This document shows, piece by piece, positions 24,575 through 37,189 of a DNA stretch of 64,000 bases. Origin of the DNA: Mucor racemosus (taxonomy: Eukaryota; Mucoromycota; Mucoromycetes; Mucorales; Mucoraceae); the NCBI GenBank assembly GCA_027405735.1, contig JAPEHQ010000023.1, positions 372,001-436,000 on the forward strand, given 5' to 3'. A program made the translations under genes and the position numbers. How positions within the stretch are numbered: position 1 is the first letter of the stretch; each line of letters begins with the position of its first letter. The notes under the pieces are model-generated. The model made no database searches. It had not been told where the DNA came from and worked only from the letters and a program-made list of their open reading frames with translations.

Positions 24575-25254
24575 ATAACAATGAACTAATCCTATTCTCA
24601 TCTTATTACTTTCCATTCTATGATGGTTGCTTATTTTAAATTAAGCACGTTCAACACTTACACCAACATTTTATATTTCCCTCTTTCGCTTTCCATATCT
24701 CTGTAAAAAGTTCAACACGTTTTTGTATAATAAAAAATATATATATTCTATCTGTAATATTTTTGTTTTGAAATAGAAAAATAAGCAATTTGTTGCATAA
24801 TTTTACTTTTGAGTTTACATTTCAAAAAACTTTATAGCTTCAGCTGGTTAAATATACATTTGTGAAATGCATGAATAAAATTGATGTAACGGTTTGCATC
24901 TGAAACGAAAGTTCTAAGAGCCAATGTGGATTATGCAAATCAGTAAAGTCGATTTATAAATTTCATAACGCTTTCTATGATAAAATAGATTGAGTAAAGT
25001 CCTGTATGTATATTCATAGATTAAATATATAATAATGACATTATTCGACATTGTTGTCGCATAATCGCCTCGTCACATCGCAAGGTGTTAAAAACGCAAA
25101 GATTCCTAATTTTTGTATATATAATCGTTTATACCTTTGTCAATTCTAAAATAAATTGAGCATAAAATTTACGATTCTTGATTATGCATACAAGCTCGGC
25201 TCAAAAATATCCCCACACAAAAGGGATTTTCACTTGATAATTTTGGTCATTGCC
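24575..25254. other. Intergenic, SHMT 3' region
   Basis: Contains AATAAAA-like signals at about 24730, suitable for SHMT polyadenylation. Nothing else was recognised before the R repeat. Confidence 0.55.
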
Positions 25255-26283
25255 ATCTTAAAGCTATGATATCTGAGTTCCAAAATCGATTTGTTGTGAA
25301 ATCGATCAGAAAATGATGAAAAAAACAAAATCGTTTAATGGATCAAGAACTGCAAAGTAAGTTGACCTAGAGTATTAAATAGCTTCTGTACAGTTTTGAA
25401 TCCTGCATACATCTAAACAAAAATCAAAAAAACATTCCACATTAAATTTTGCGTAAAATGCAATTGAAATTTTGGAGGTTTTTTGAAGGTACACATCACT
25501 TTTTATAAGCATATTTAGGATATAATAAACGGCAATGATGCACAAAAACATTATCTACCGATCGAGCTATTATTTAACGTTTTAGCTACATTTTTCGTAA
25601 AGAAAACGAGATTTTCGTCCAATTTTTTTTCAGATTCAGAATTTGGGATGAGAGTATACAAGGGGAAAATGGACGCCAGAAATGGAGGTACTACCTTTTT
25701 GTACACATTTTTGAGGATATCTCCACGAAAAATCAATATTTTGAAAAACCCTAAATTGGGTCTAAGAGAGCTCAACAAGCTTGATGACATGAGTAAAAAA
25801 AAACTGCTACTCAATTTAACCAATATTTTGAAACCTACTATAGAAATGCCAAAAAAATGAAAAAAAAAATAAAAGTGCTCAGAATTTTTTTATATTTAAA
25901 TATGTTATAGAGCACTTTAAAACAAGTAAGTTTTATTATTAAAAAGTGTTAGTATAACTTAATTATTTCTAGAGATATGAAGCCTCAAAGTTTTCAACCC
26001 ATTAGCAGTGAAATACGCGTAAAAAATCTGAAACCTTAGCACTGAAAAATTAATACCACCTGCAAAAAGTAGGATATTTCTGGATACTTGTTTTTGAACT
26101 AAAGCTGAGCATCTCAGGTACATTGGCATATAATTTTATCTTGGTGTTATTTAGTGGAAAAAAAAAGTATAGCAGGGATGAAAAATGAGAGTTAGTTTTC
26201 AAGGAAGAAACAGTGAATTTTACGCGTTTTTGAGTCTTTCATGAGATATAAAATAAATTCAGGAACAGCTAGCATAATGCAAC
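25255..26283 (+). repeat. Interspersed repeat family R, copy 3
   Basis: Collinear with copy 1 but without solo LTR 1, so it shows the empty insertion site. A frame open from about 25519 to 25860 includes the FFVKKTRF and SEFGMRVYKGK blocks shared with copy 1. Confidence 0.8.
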
Positions 26284-26688
26284 TTATTCATTCATATTTT
26301 TCTGTGCTGAAGGTACATTATGAACGTTTTCAATATGGGTTCAGTAAAAAACGACAAGGTATATTTCGATTTTTAGTAGTAAGAATTTCAAACACCAATT
26401 GTCTTGAAATCCAACTTCTATAGTCTAATTAGTCTTAAATACCGGTGTCCTCGTTTACTTACAGTGCATCAGGTGCATTCAACATTTTGTTACATAAACT
26501 GTAAATTAACCCAATCATGTGACCCAATAGGAATCTCTCAAGAAAACCACCAATGCTTTAGTACGTGTTCATCATTCTACAGCATTTTGATTTCATGCGT
26601 TTGCGAAAGGGCTTAAATGACTGGTAAAGCAGGTAATTTGAAAGATGATGAAATGATTTATAACGCTATTTATTATGACTAGCAAAAA
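26284..26688. other. Intergenic, no gene seen
   Basis: Region between R copy 3 and the 3' end of the kinase-like gene. Short open frames here overlap one another and have no recognisable features. Confidence 0.5.
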
Positions 26689-28326
26689 TTATTTGTTTGA
26701 TTCAATACTAAATGCAATACTATCAGCATCAAACAGACGATAATGAAATGGCACATTTTTCAGTAAAAGGTCGCTAGTTTGTGAAAATTCACTAAGGGTA
26801 TATACACGAGAGGCAGTGGAAGGACCTTCAGATACAAAATGTTGCAAATGCGCACTACACTTTTGGCGTCTACTATTCACATAAGCTCTCCATCCTTCAT
26901 CCGCGATTGCCATTTTACTTGTAGTTGATGCAATTTTACGTACAATCAAGCCAATTTCTTCTGCTGTAGGTCTATTTTCCGGATATGGTTCTAAACATGC
27001 CATAGTTACTTCTTGATACCATCGAGATACACCTGGTACCCATTCAATTCTATATAAATCTGGATTGGTAGCGATAATATCAGGTGATGGGAATATAACG
27101 CCGGACACTAATTGCCACATTATAATACCAAGACTGTACACATCTGATTTCTCTGTATATATGCCATTCTTTACTTCTGGTGCGATATATGGTACACGTC
27201 CTGATGGCAAAATAAAAAATAAATAAATTAAGAAACCTGCATTACTAATTGAATACAAAAACTTACCATAATGAACCTGGGATTGTTTTGTTACATCAGA
27301 GGCTTCATTTGTTGATGTAGAAAACCTAAAATCCACCAAGAAATAATCTTCATCCACACACAAGATGTTTTCCGGATGAATATTTCGATGGCACATACCA
27401 ATATCGTCATGAAGACTTGCAAGATTAAACGCAAGTCGCGTGACAATATCTGCAATCTTTGCAAAACTTGTTTTATGCGCTTTTTGTATTTGCCGATTCA
27501 AATTACCATCCTCAGCCAAAGTTAATATCATCATTAAATCACCTGTACTTTCACATACAGTCATGCCATGAAATAATAAAGCAACAAATGCTTTTGATTG
27601 CACAGTAATCTACTCAACAAAAAGTTTAATAAAATCAATCTGGATGTATTTTCAGAAAAATGTCTTACTTCATTTAATATTTTATCATCCACAATTTTTA
27701 ATGCAACAGCTCTGCGTTGTGTTCCAAATCGTTTACCCTTTTCTGGAGCATCGTAAGGCAATATTACATCAGAGCCATAGACAGCAGAGAAGCCGCCTGC
27801 ACCTAAAAAGACAAGATCTGAAAACCAACGCCATGGATACCAGCGCATATATCCCTCTAAACCATGATCAAATATTGCGACCAAAGCGTTATGACTTTTT
27901 GGATGAAAAGATGTAATTAAAGTCTTTACATCATCACTGGCAAGTTCAGACAAGCTTTCAAAGCAAATTGCTTGTCTCCATGGTACAATCCAATTCTAAA
28001 TCATGTAATTGTCGATTAATTAATTGATTGCCATGACAACGATCAAGATCAATCAGATAACGTACCCAATGATTATCAAAATCGATTTTGTTTTTTTTAA
28101 ATAGTAATCTAGTTCTATTATATAATTCTGAAATGGCATCTAATAATGGAACATTAGACCTTCCATAATCACATCTAGTCGGTAAGAAGTCCAAGTCAAA
28201 GTCAGCGGCGTAATTTACAACAAGTTCCTGTATATCATTGATTACAGAGTGACATAAGTCGGTTTTTAATATTTGCTGTTCAAGCTGATAGTCAGGGTGA
28301 TTACGGTTTCGACTAGCGTTATTCAT
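26689..28326 (-). CDS. Protein kinase-like protein, predicted pseudokinase, with an apparent frameshift
   Basis: Minus-strand exons run 28326 to about 27997, then after a frame change to 27669, then 27609-27267 and 27200-26689 (about 503 aa if one base near 27996 is ignored). The N-terminal ~160 residues are unassigned. The kinase part has a Gly loop LGAGGFSAVYG, an ALKIV lysine and an NE for helix C. The catalytic loop reads CHRNIHPENIL instead of HRD. The metal motif reads VDFRFS instead of DFG. The APE region VPYIAPEVKNGIYTEKSDVYSLGIIMW is normal. Loss of the catalytic Asp and the DFG Gly suggests a non-catalytic or regulatory role. The upstream frame break may be an error, a micro-intron or real decay. 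Confidence 0.75.
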
Positions 28327-28507
28327 TTATTGTAAAGAGTACATATATTTGATATATAAATATTATTAAGGATAATTGTAAAGAAGAAACAACAGAGAAA
28401 ATAATGGAACATGGAAAGAAAAAATTTAAAATTCCATTTTTATGATTGTCACAAACATGCACTCAATTTCAAATGTATATACAAGATATATCCAAGTATC
28501 TGGCAAA

Positions 28508-28513
<6 letters not shown>

Positions 28514-28564
<51 letters not shown>
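28514..28564. repeat. (GA)n microsatellite, ~25 units
   Basis: Uninterrupted GA dinucleotides about 190-240 bp upstream of the kinase-like gene start, so (CT)n on its coding strand. Confidence 0.95.
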
Positions 28565-28567
<3 letters not shown>

Positions 28568-30030
28568 AAATCAGATGGGAAAGAAAGGGAGAAAAAATAA
28601 ATTCTCTCAAAATATCATCAATGATGAGTGCTTTGATTTCTCGGTTATATATCGATGAAATAGCATAAATAGACGCCACAATATAAATAAATGACAGTAA
28701 ATTCGACTGAGCGAGATGATTTCATATTTATATAAATACAATGTGGCTTCTCTTGTGCATGTTACAATCATAAATATTCAATTCAGCCAAGAATTTTATC
28801 AAGAGATATTGTAGAATAAATGACAGAATATTTAATTGTGATAAAGTGATAAATAAAATAGTAATTAAATCAACACTGATTGCTGATTTTCCTTACATGT
28901 AGTACACACAGATATCCTCATGCAAATAAGCATTTAAACCGCATTTATTTTTCGAAATTACATATTTGTTTTTTTTTAAAAAAAACAATTGTTTTAGTTC
29001 GACAATTTATCTTTCAAACACGCGCTTTTTTATTACGAAATTTCACAATTGGAAGGGTGATGACTATGACGAGAATGGTCTCACAAAATAAACTTGTTTT
29101 TGGTTAGTTTTTCTTTCATATACTCTGTAATACAAGGCATATTTATTATTTTAATTATTATTCATTAACAGATAATAACATTATAGTGTCAATGTAAAAG
29201 ATTACATACATTTAGGAGATGATCGATGAGGGGATAAACGTTAAAGGGATGAAATACAGAATTATCGAAGGGAGCAATTGAAGTAGTTCTATTGATAATG
29301 TTGTTAATGATGACGATGTGTATAAAGAATGGTGGTCAGGAGGTGTATGTAGATACGAAAAACCTTTTGGTTGTTGTTGCCATTATGGCTATTATTTACT
29401 TTTATTGCTATATACTTACAAGCCGAATATCAGCTCATTACTGCTAACGATTATACATTCCATAAAAAGAAAAAAAAAAGTGATATGTAGAATAATTGTA
29501 TCAAACCCTATTGACGGAAAAAGCACTTTATTTTCAAATGGTATTTGTCGTATGCATTATTTTCTCCTTTTCTGATCTTTTTGTTTGATATGGCTCCTAA
29601 GTTTAGTTTAGGCGTCAAACGAATTCAGCGATTTCAGTGGATAAAACGAAACAAGGAATTGTGTAGTTCCCGTCACCAGGTGTAACTCTATTATTCAACA
29701 AGCTGTGTAGTTCTGACATGTCCCACGTGTACCTCGTTATTTTGTATATGTTATAAAGTCATTTGCCGATCTCGACCCACCATTTACATCGCCTTGGTTC
29801 TGTTACACCAGCTAGATTTATTATATATTTTTCACACATAAAAGGGTCCTCTCATTTCTTGGACATTTGCTTTTTTTCCTTTTCTCTCTCTCTTCTTTTT
29901 TTTTCTCAATTCTTTTTATTGTCAATTAATTCTAAAAAAAAAAAAAAATTCAATTGATTAATTATAATCAACAATTTCAATTTTTGATTATTACATGTAA
30001 ATTTGTACATACAGTAAATTCAATTATAAA
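28565..30030. other. Intergenic between divergent kinase-like and zinc-knuckle ORFs
   Basis: No supported gene. A CACGTG E-box-like palindrome occurs near 29725 and pyrimidine-rich tracts (tctctctctcttc) near 29880, both upstream of the zinc-knuckle ORF and possibly promoter elements. Confidence 0.5.
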
Positions 30031-30207
30031 ATGATTCTCCAACAGCAACAATTTAAAATCAACAATAATACCAATACATTGGTACCGAGAAATTGTCAAC
30101 ATCAGAAAACTATCGATTTAAAGATACGCCACTCAAAAACTAATAAAATCTGCTACTTTTGTGGCTCAACCAAGCATGCATCTTCAGATTGCCCAATGTA
30201 TGCATAA
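30031..30207 (+). CDS. 58-aa CCHC zinc-knuckle ORF
   Basis: An ATG at 30031 opens a 58-codon frame ending TAA at 30205-30207. Near the C-terminus it encodes KICYFCGSTKHASSDCPMYA, a complete Cys-x2-Cys-x4-His-x4-Cys knuckle of the retroviral/CNBP type that binds single-stranded nucleic acid. The start MILQQQQ resembles the start MILNQTR of the downstream WD40 gene. A weak donor (GTATGC) at 30198 could make this a first exon, but every acceptor I tried before 30951 gives an early stop. It is either a microprotein or an unresolved 5' exon. Confidence 0.45.
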   Translation: MILQQQQFKINNNTNTLVPRNCQHQKTIDLKIRHSKTNKICYFCGSTKHASSDCPMYA

Positions 30208-30950
30208 AAACAAAAAATAATTAGATATACAATATTACAAACACTTTTACAAAACGTCCTTCGTTTCTGGTCTCCATTAGCCCTCCTTTTATCATAATCC
30301 TTTATAGTCAACATTATCATTTATGGCCCTTTTCATGTCTCTTGCTCGCTCGCTCTCGCTCTCTCTTTCTCTCTCTCTCCTTTTTTTAAATCATTATTAT
30401 GAACTTATTCTTCTGGCACAATTATATACACTCCCTTATTATCACAATTAATTTACATGACCTTTTATTTTTAATTTTTATATATGAATGATTTCATTTG
30501 GTAAATCATGAATTTACTTTTACATATTTACATATTTTATGAATTTACTCCATGTTTTGATCAGATAAACTTTCCACAAATAATATCTATATTTCTTTAT
30601 TATCAGTTTGTATATATTTAGTTATTTTTTATATTACTCTATACCATCTATCCTTTTATATAAATCCAAAATATCAAAATAAAATGCTTCTTTTTTTCAT
30701 AAAATGGGAATTCGATTTACAGACTGTGAATGAAATAATATCGTGTCCGGCTATTAATTAGCAAGGCCGGTAACATATTTTGAGCAGCAAACAATAGTTT
30801 GGTACATACCTGCTTCAAAAACACAAAAAAAGATTTTTTCCTTGTTCAAATCTATCCATTTCTCATTTCTCTTGGTTACAAATACCTGTTTTCTTTAGAA
30901 TATTTATTGAATATAAAGATAACCATAGGAAGCAAATTTAATTATTACAC
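30208..30950. other. Intergenic or long intron, no exon recognised
   Basis: AT-rich DNA with a CT-rich microsatellite near 30345-30380 (cgctcgctctcgctctctc...). An in-frame TAA at 30939 precedes the ATG at 30951 with no AG acceptor between, so translation of the WD40 gene should start at 30951. Confidence 0.5.
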
Positions 30951-33948
30951 ATGATTCTCAATCAAACACGTATAGAAACACCAAAACAAACTTTTGTACC
31001 AAATAATAATAGTGCAAATGCTGTTCCATTCATCAGTTATATTCGTAAAGAGAAGAGCAAGAATGTAATTATACTAAGCAGTGATGAAGAAGACTCTGAG
31101 GATGAGCAGCAATCACAAACAAAGCCATTAATTCAACAAGAACAAACTGTTAACTTGACATCTTCTTCAAGACCAAATAAACAGAGAAAGTTAGAAGTAG
31201 GCAAAAGCCAAAATGATCCTATTTCTCTTGATGATTCTGACGATGATATGGCAGAAATCATTCAAGAGACAAATACTAACACAGAACAAAAATTACCTTT
31301 AAACAATATCGAACCACAAACAGTTGTTAGTAGTATTGCTTCATCTCCAATGACTCAATTTGAGGATTACTTTGATGATGGACCACCTATTGATCAAGAA
31401 ACATTCCATCAAAACTTCATGAATTTTGGTCAGTCAAAAGAAGAAAAGAAAGAAGAGCTTCACGAAGAAAAGAAAGAGGAACTCCACGAAGAAAAGAAAG
31501 TAAAAATCCAACAAGAAAAGAAAGAAATAATAATAGATAACGTAAAGGATGATGCCATGACAATTGATGATCAATATGATGATTCATTTTCTGTTCTTTC
31601 TGAATTATCTGACACCGCTTATGAGCAACTTTCAAGAATGTCAGTACGTGAAGATAGCGTCAAGGACGAAGATCTTCCAGACGCAATCAACATCAATGAG
31701 CCTGTAAGTTGATTTATCATGAAAAGAAGTTGATATTGTGCATTTTAATTGATCAATTCTTTATATTTTTGTATTGCCATTTAGATAATACAACTACGTG
31801 TAGATGAAGAAATGCAATCTACATATATAAATACTTATATACCTGAAAATTTGGAAAAATTAGAGCTTTTACGCATGATGGAAATGTATATTCAATCCGT
31901 TTCTGAACCACCTGCAGCAAATGTACTAATTGGCTTAAATGAGCGTTCTTCCCGCCGAAGTAAACGTTATACAGAAGGATCATCACCTATCAACTATTAT
32001 GGACAAAAATCAGCCGTGGAATCACAATCCCCCATTGCTCATCCTCAAGAGCCCAATACACCGTATGTTCCCAGTCGTGTATGGTATAATTCAACATGGG
32101 AAGATTGGGCTCAATTGGATATTGCTGACATTCTACATTATCCATTTACCCCTCAAGAAATTATCATAATTCAAAATTGTATATTCAAAGTTAAAGGACC
32201 AAAATTTACAAGGGACTTAGAATCCTATTGGCAATATGTGTCTACTCAACTTCCTGGAAGAACGCCTTTAGATTGTAAATGTTTCTGGTCAGATTTGAAG
32301 GATGGACAGTATAAATTATTTGATAAAGTTATCATGGTTAGAAAACATAAAGGTAAGTTTGATATATCAACTACTCTTTCAAAATACTTATCGTTCTTGT
32401 TTATTCAGCACAAAAGAAAGGTAGATCACGATATCAGTTGTTATCAAAACGTACTCGTACTGGTACATTAAATGGGAATGGATTGAGAAATATACATTGG
32501 GCAAATATGAGTAGAGAAAGTACAATTCAAGACGGAAGTGGAGATGCTATTACATTAGCTATATTTAATGATCCTACGAAAGGGTAATGCTTTAGAACAA
32601 CATGATATAAATGCCTGAATACTGAGTATATCCGTTTTTAATAGAGTGCGAATTGCAGTTGGCTCTCTTTGTGATGAAAATATTCAATATAATGTCCCAG
32701 GTAATTTGAGATTATGGGATTCAGAGACAAATGAATGTAAATCATTGAGTGGGCATCAAACTGAACATGAAACCACTGGACAAGGTATATCTTATATTTA
32801 CAAATAAGCATGGCTTTTTTGTATTAATCTTTACTATAGAAATTTGGAGAACTGTAACAGATGTCAAAATGTCGAAAGATCAAAGTCTGATTTATTCATC
32901 ATCTCATGATGGTCGAGCTAATATTTGGCGAGCAAAAACCGGCAAACATGTCTCAACGTTAAGTTATCATAGCAAACCTATCAATCAATTAGCAGTTAAT
33001 TATTCTACAAACGAGAACGTGTTGGCTACTTGTTCGAATGACGGTACAGCAACAGTTTGGTCATTGAGTAGAAACGGAAAAACAGGCTCTGGTGTTATTT
33101 GTGGATTAGATTCTAGTTTTTATTCTGATCCACATGTAGATTGTATTGAATTTGGACATGATGCTACAAATGGTTTCTTATTTTTGGGAGTAAATAATAA
33201 AGATGTGGATCACCCTGGATATGTAAGATAATCAATTCGGTTATATTTCATTGTATACTTATATCTTTATTTAGGTGGAAACTTATGATATTAGCAGCGG
33301 CAAACCGCATACAAGATATGATTCTATGAATGGGTGTGTCTCAACGTTGGCAGTGTCTAGTTCAGGAAGATATATTGTTTCTGGAAATTACAACCGATTT
33401 GACAATATGTCTGGTGATAAGTTTATTCACCTGCACGATAGTAGAAAACCAAGGGTAGTTTCTAAATTCTACTCAGGGCATCCTGATGTCAATGTCGTAG
33501 CAATAAGTCCATGTGAAAGATATGTAGCATCTGGTAATGCAGAAAAAGAAAAGAGCGAGGTGGTTATCTTTGATGTTAGAAATTCCAAAAAGAGCCTTCA
33601 TCTTCTTAGCCATGATCGTAAGTAGCAAATATTCCCTCCTTTTCTCCCTTTTTATATTTATCTAATTGACATCATTATCATATAGAAACGCTTGTAAATC
33701 AATCCTTAATTGCCCCTGATTCCAGTATTGGTATTGGCGGTTTACACTGGATGTCAGATAGTCGAATTATTGTAACAGGTGGAGGTGATTCTACAATCAA
33801 AATATGGAATATCGAGGGTGCAACCGAATTATTAAAAAGTTATCAAACTGCAAATTGTGTTACTAGTTTAACGGTTAATGAAGACACGATGACAATTGCT
33901 GCTGGTGTAGCTGGGGCACAAGGTATCGTTCATGTTTGGCAGCCTTAA
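30951..33948 (+). CDS. WD40 beta-propeller protein with SIM-like and SANT/Myb-like segments, 874 aa
   Basis: Seven exons join in frame: 30951-31703, 31785-32352, 32409-32583, 32645-32784, 32840-33222, 33275-33617 and 33686-33948. Residues about 38-52 read NVIILSSDEEDSEDE, a hydrophobic core followed by Ser/acidic residues as in SUMO-interacting motifs. A second acidic patch (ISLDDSDDDM) follows, then a KKEELHEE repeat. A segment around residue 400 (FTPQEIIIIQ ... LESYWQYVSTQLPGRT) looks like a SANT/Myb fold. From about residue 500 there are seven to eight WD40 blades (RLWDSE, NIWRAK, TVWSLS, HLHDSR, VIFDVR, IKIWNIE, HVWQP). This suggests a nuclear chromatin or SUMO-linked scaffold; the function is inferred. 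Confidence 0.85.
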
Positions 33949-35814
33949 TCATTGTTAATTTATATAATAAACATCTCATATACCCTCCTTCAATTTTCTC
34001 TCTCCTCTTTTTCTTTGATTTAATATCTATGAATTCCCTCCTTTTTTCTGAAAAAGGACCGGGAACTTGTTTGATATCAGTAGCATAATCACTTTAAGGG
34101 AAATATGGAGTGAAATATTCAAAGAAGGGGAATTCCATCTTGTAATTGACCATCGATCAGATGGAATAAAGGCTGTTTGTGTCTAATTACTAAATTAACC
34201 ATATGAAATAACAATGAAAATGAGCATGCTTTTTTTTATTATTTTTTGGCCTGGGTAACTCAATAAATATCAATTAAGATAAATTATATTTGATTCATAT
34301 TATTATTGTTGTGGTCCCTTTTATTTTGTTACACACAACAAGTGATACAAAATGCTGTCGTTATTGCTGAGCCATTTCAAATGCAGTTGTCGCAGCATGT
34401 CGATAATAGCATTCCAAATTAATATACAAATACGCTAGTTTCAGCCAAGAAGCCAAATTGAGTTTTGCCCCGCGCCATTGTAGTAATATTGTATGTATAC
34501 GAGCATTTTTACTACATTATATTTAGATAAAGAAGTAAAAATATGCCTTGATTTAAAAAGGCCGCTTTTTCTAATTGTGGCAAATTTGTGTATCAATAAT
34601 TATGCTTCCACGGAATTCTGGATTCCAGATTTGAGCCATGTATGTTGGTTAGTCTAAATTTGCTGAGCATATTTTAACCTTGGTTGCCACATGTCTTTTC
34701 TGTTGAATTATTTAGCTTAGCATTGTGGTAGCTGAGCAAACGTTGCAGCAATTGCTTTGATTTACGAAATTTAAAAATGAGTCCCATTGAGAATTATCTA
34801 ATAATAAACTTCAAAATAAGCGTAAATTGTTACCTGTCAACAATAGGTATATGCTCAAGGATGTAACAGACTAGTGATCTTGATGTGGCCCATGAACAGA
34901 ACAAAAGATTACAGTTTTTTTTTTTTTTTGATTATATGAATGATGATTGTAAAGAAAAATTACAGCATTTTTTTCATTTTATTTGCGACATGAAATGTTT
35001 CTTAATTGTTTGAAAGAATAAATATACACACATCTAGTAATACATTGAATCATAGATATACCACAATAATAGGACAGATTTGTCTCTTCTTCCACAGACG
35101 ACGACATAATCTGAATTTAATGCTATTGATTTCAATTAGAGGCTGTTGGGCGTTGGTTGATGTTCTACATGCCAATTTTTTATATATCAAATGTAGTGAT
35201 TTGTTATATTATGCTTAATCTTTTGCATTAAGATAAAGATGGAATTTGGAATATAAAAAAAAGCTGTTAATTTTTGATGTACATACGGTATATCTAAGAA
35301 TGTTTTTTAAATATGCGAGACGCTGCTGGGCTGTCGGATTATTGCTTTAGCTTTTTTAAGGTGGGATTTGCTGAATCAATATACAAATATTAAAAATTGA
35401 ATAAAATTCAACAAAATATACTGCAGGAATTATAAAAATTATCGCATTATGTATACTGTTTATAATAGTAGTAGTTGTATATTGTATATATGTTGCTTCA
35501 TATAAAATCATTTATTATTTTCTATTTTTCTTTCAATAATGTCCCCTTAACAAACGATCAAAGAAAAGTGAAACTATTAGTCCATTGAAAGGAAGCTTAC
35601 ATCAGCAAAGCTCATTCTTCTCACAAAGATTGCATCTTTAACATCATTACGCTTTTCTTAAAATATATGTTATCGTTTTAAGTTTTAATGTGAAAGTGAA
35701 CAGTTACATTCTTTAATCTTTAATTTTTAGTAGTGAAACTTGCCTATTTTAAATTATTCTTTAGCACATGTGTTCAAGTATAAAGAAAACTTCAATAAAA
35801 AAATTATTTTTGCT
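33949..35814. other. Intergenic, no gene seen
   Basis: 3' flank of the WD40 gene (AATAAA near 33966), then AT-rich DNA with no credible frame or recognised repeat. Confidence 0.55.
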
Positions 35815-36800
35815 TTTTTTGCTTTTAATAAAAAACTTCAAAAAAAAATTGCTATATTGACCAGTACACTTTTCACATTCAACGCATAGGCCACATTTAC
35901 CTCTATCAGACCCAACCTAGTTCTTTTCAAAGGATTAATTTTTCGTGGAGATAACCTAAAAAATGTGCGCAAAGAAATACTTTCGCTTCTAACTTCAATT
36001 TTTCCCCTGTATACCCTCATCCCAAATTCTGCATTTGAAAATTTTTTGACGAAAATCTCGATTTCTCTAAGAAAAATGCGGCCAAAAGGTTCAGTAATGG
36101 CTTGATTGATAGATAATTTTATTGCGCATCATTTGTTACGCCAGGAAATTATATTAATCTCAAAGCTAAAATATGTACTAAATCATTTAATAAAAATAAA
36201 GGAAAACTGTTATAAAATGAAAGAGCACGCTAAAACTAAAGAACTTTATTATAAGATCAAAACATCTTCTTTTATATTCACATTCTCTAATTATATGACC
36301 TGTTTAAATGAGTCTATTTATATATATACATATATCCAATCAAGTCTAGGTGACACATACTAGTTCCACATTCCTGTATAAACGGAGCTTCATAACATAA
36401 TACACAGCAATGTAGAACTTAACATATCAAACTGTGTCGTAATCTTAACCAAGGAATGCACCCAGATCTGTGGATGCAACATCATTGGCATTACTTATCT
36501 TTGAAACATGCTTGTAAAAAGTGATGTGTATCTTCAAAAAATCTCCAAAATTTCAGTTGCGTTTTACGCAAAATTTAGTATTAAAAATTTGCTTAAGGTT
36601 TGCTTAGATCCCTTAGATGCATTCAGAATCCAAAACTATACGTATAAAAAATATTTAGTACGCTAGTTCAACTTACTTTGCAGTTCATGAGCCATTCAAT
36701 GATTTTGTTTTTTTTGTCATTTTCTGATCGATTTCCCAAATAGATTTTGGAATTCAGTTATGATAGGTTTTAAGATCTAATATGAATTATTATTCTGATT
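35815..36800 (-). repeat. Interspersed repeat family R, copy 4
   Basis: Reverse-complement similarity to copy 1, interrupted by solo LTR 3. The shared reading frame is broken by a frameshift upstream of FGMRVYRGK. Confidence 0.75.
36134..36481 (-). mobile_element. Solo LTR 3 (348 bp) inserted in R copy 4
   Basis: Minus-strand termini are TGTTGCATCCACAG ... GGCGTAACA. A perfect 5-bp duplication, AATGA on the minus strand (tcatt at 36129-36133 and 36482-36486), flanks it. TATATATAAATAG and ATAATAAAG lie in the order expected of an LTR promoter and poly-A signal. Other R copies run through this site without the insert. Confidence 0.82.
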
Positions 36801-36877
36801 ATCTCGACAGAAAATTAATATTTCACTGAAACAAAAATACAGAGTAGCTTTTAGTTATACCTACCTTTTTGTGAATA

Positions 36878-36965
36878 CAGTCGTGATTCAATTTAGTGGA
36901 ATCGTTGGGAGGGAGAAAAGTGTCCACTAAATCGAATTTTCCACTAAATCGAATAAATCATTTTC
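36878..36965 (+). mobile_element. pogo/Tigger-like terminal fragment
   Basis: After a TA dinucleotide the sequence reads CAGTCGTGATTCAATTTAG, followed by two copies of a tccactaaatcgaat-like unit. CAGT start, TA target and subterminal 'taaatcga' repeats are typical of Tigger/pogo ends. No matching opposite end was found in the window. Confidence 0.5.
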
Positions 36966-37189
36966 CGCGATATTGGATCAAAAATTGAGAATAAAAAGGC
37001 GTTACTAGTTTACAGTATTAAATAATATTGTTAATAAAGGCTTTTCATATTCGAGCAACTGAATTAAAAAGTGAATAATAAGAAATTTATTAAAAAACTG
37101 AAGTAAATTAGGCACGTGATTTGGTTATTCTCCATATTTCTTCTAATTTCATGGCTACCAAATCAAGCTATTACCGGCTAAATACAGTT

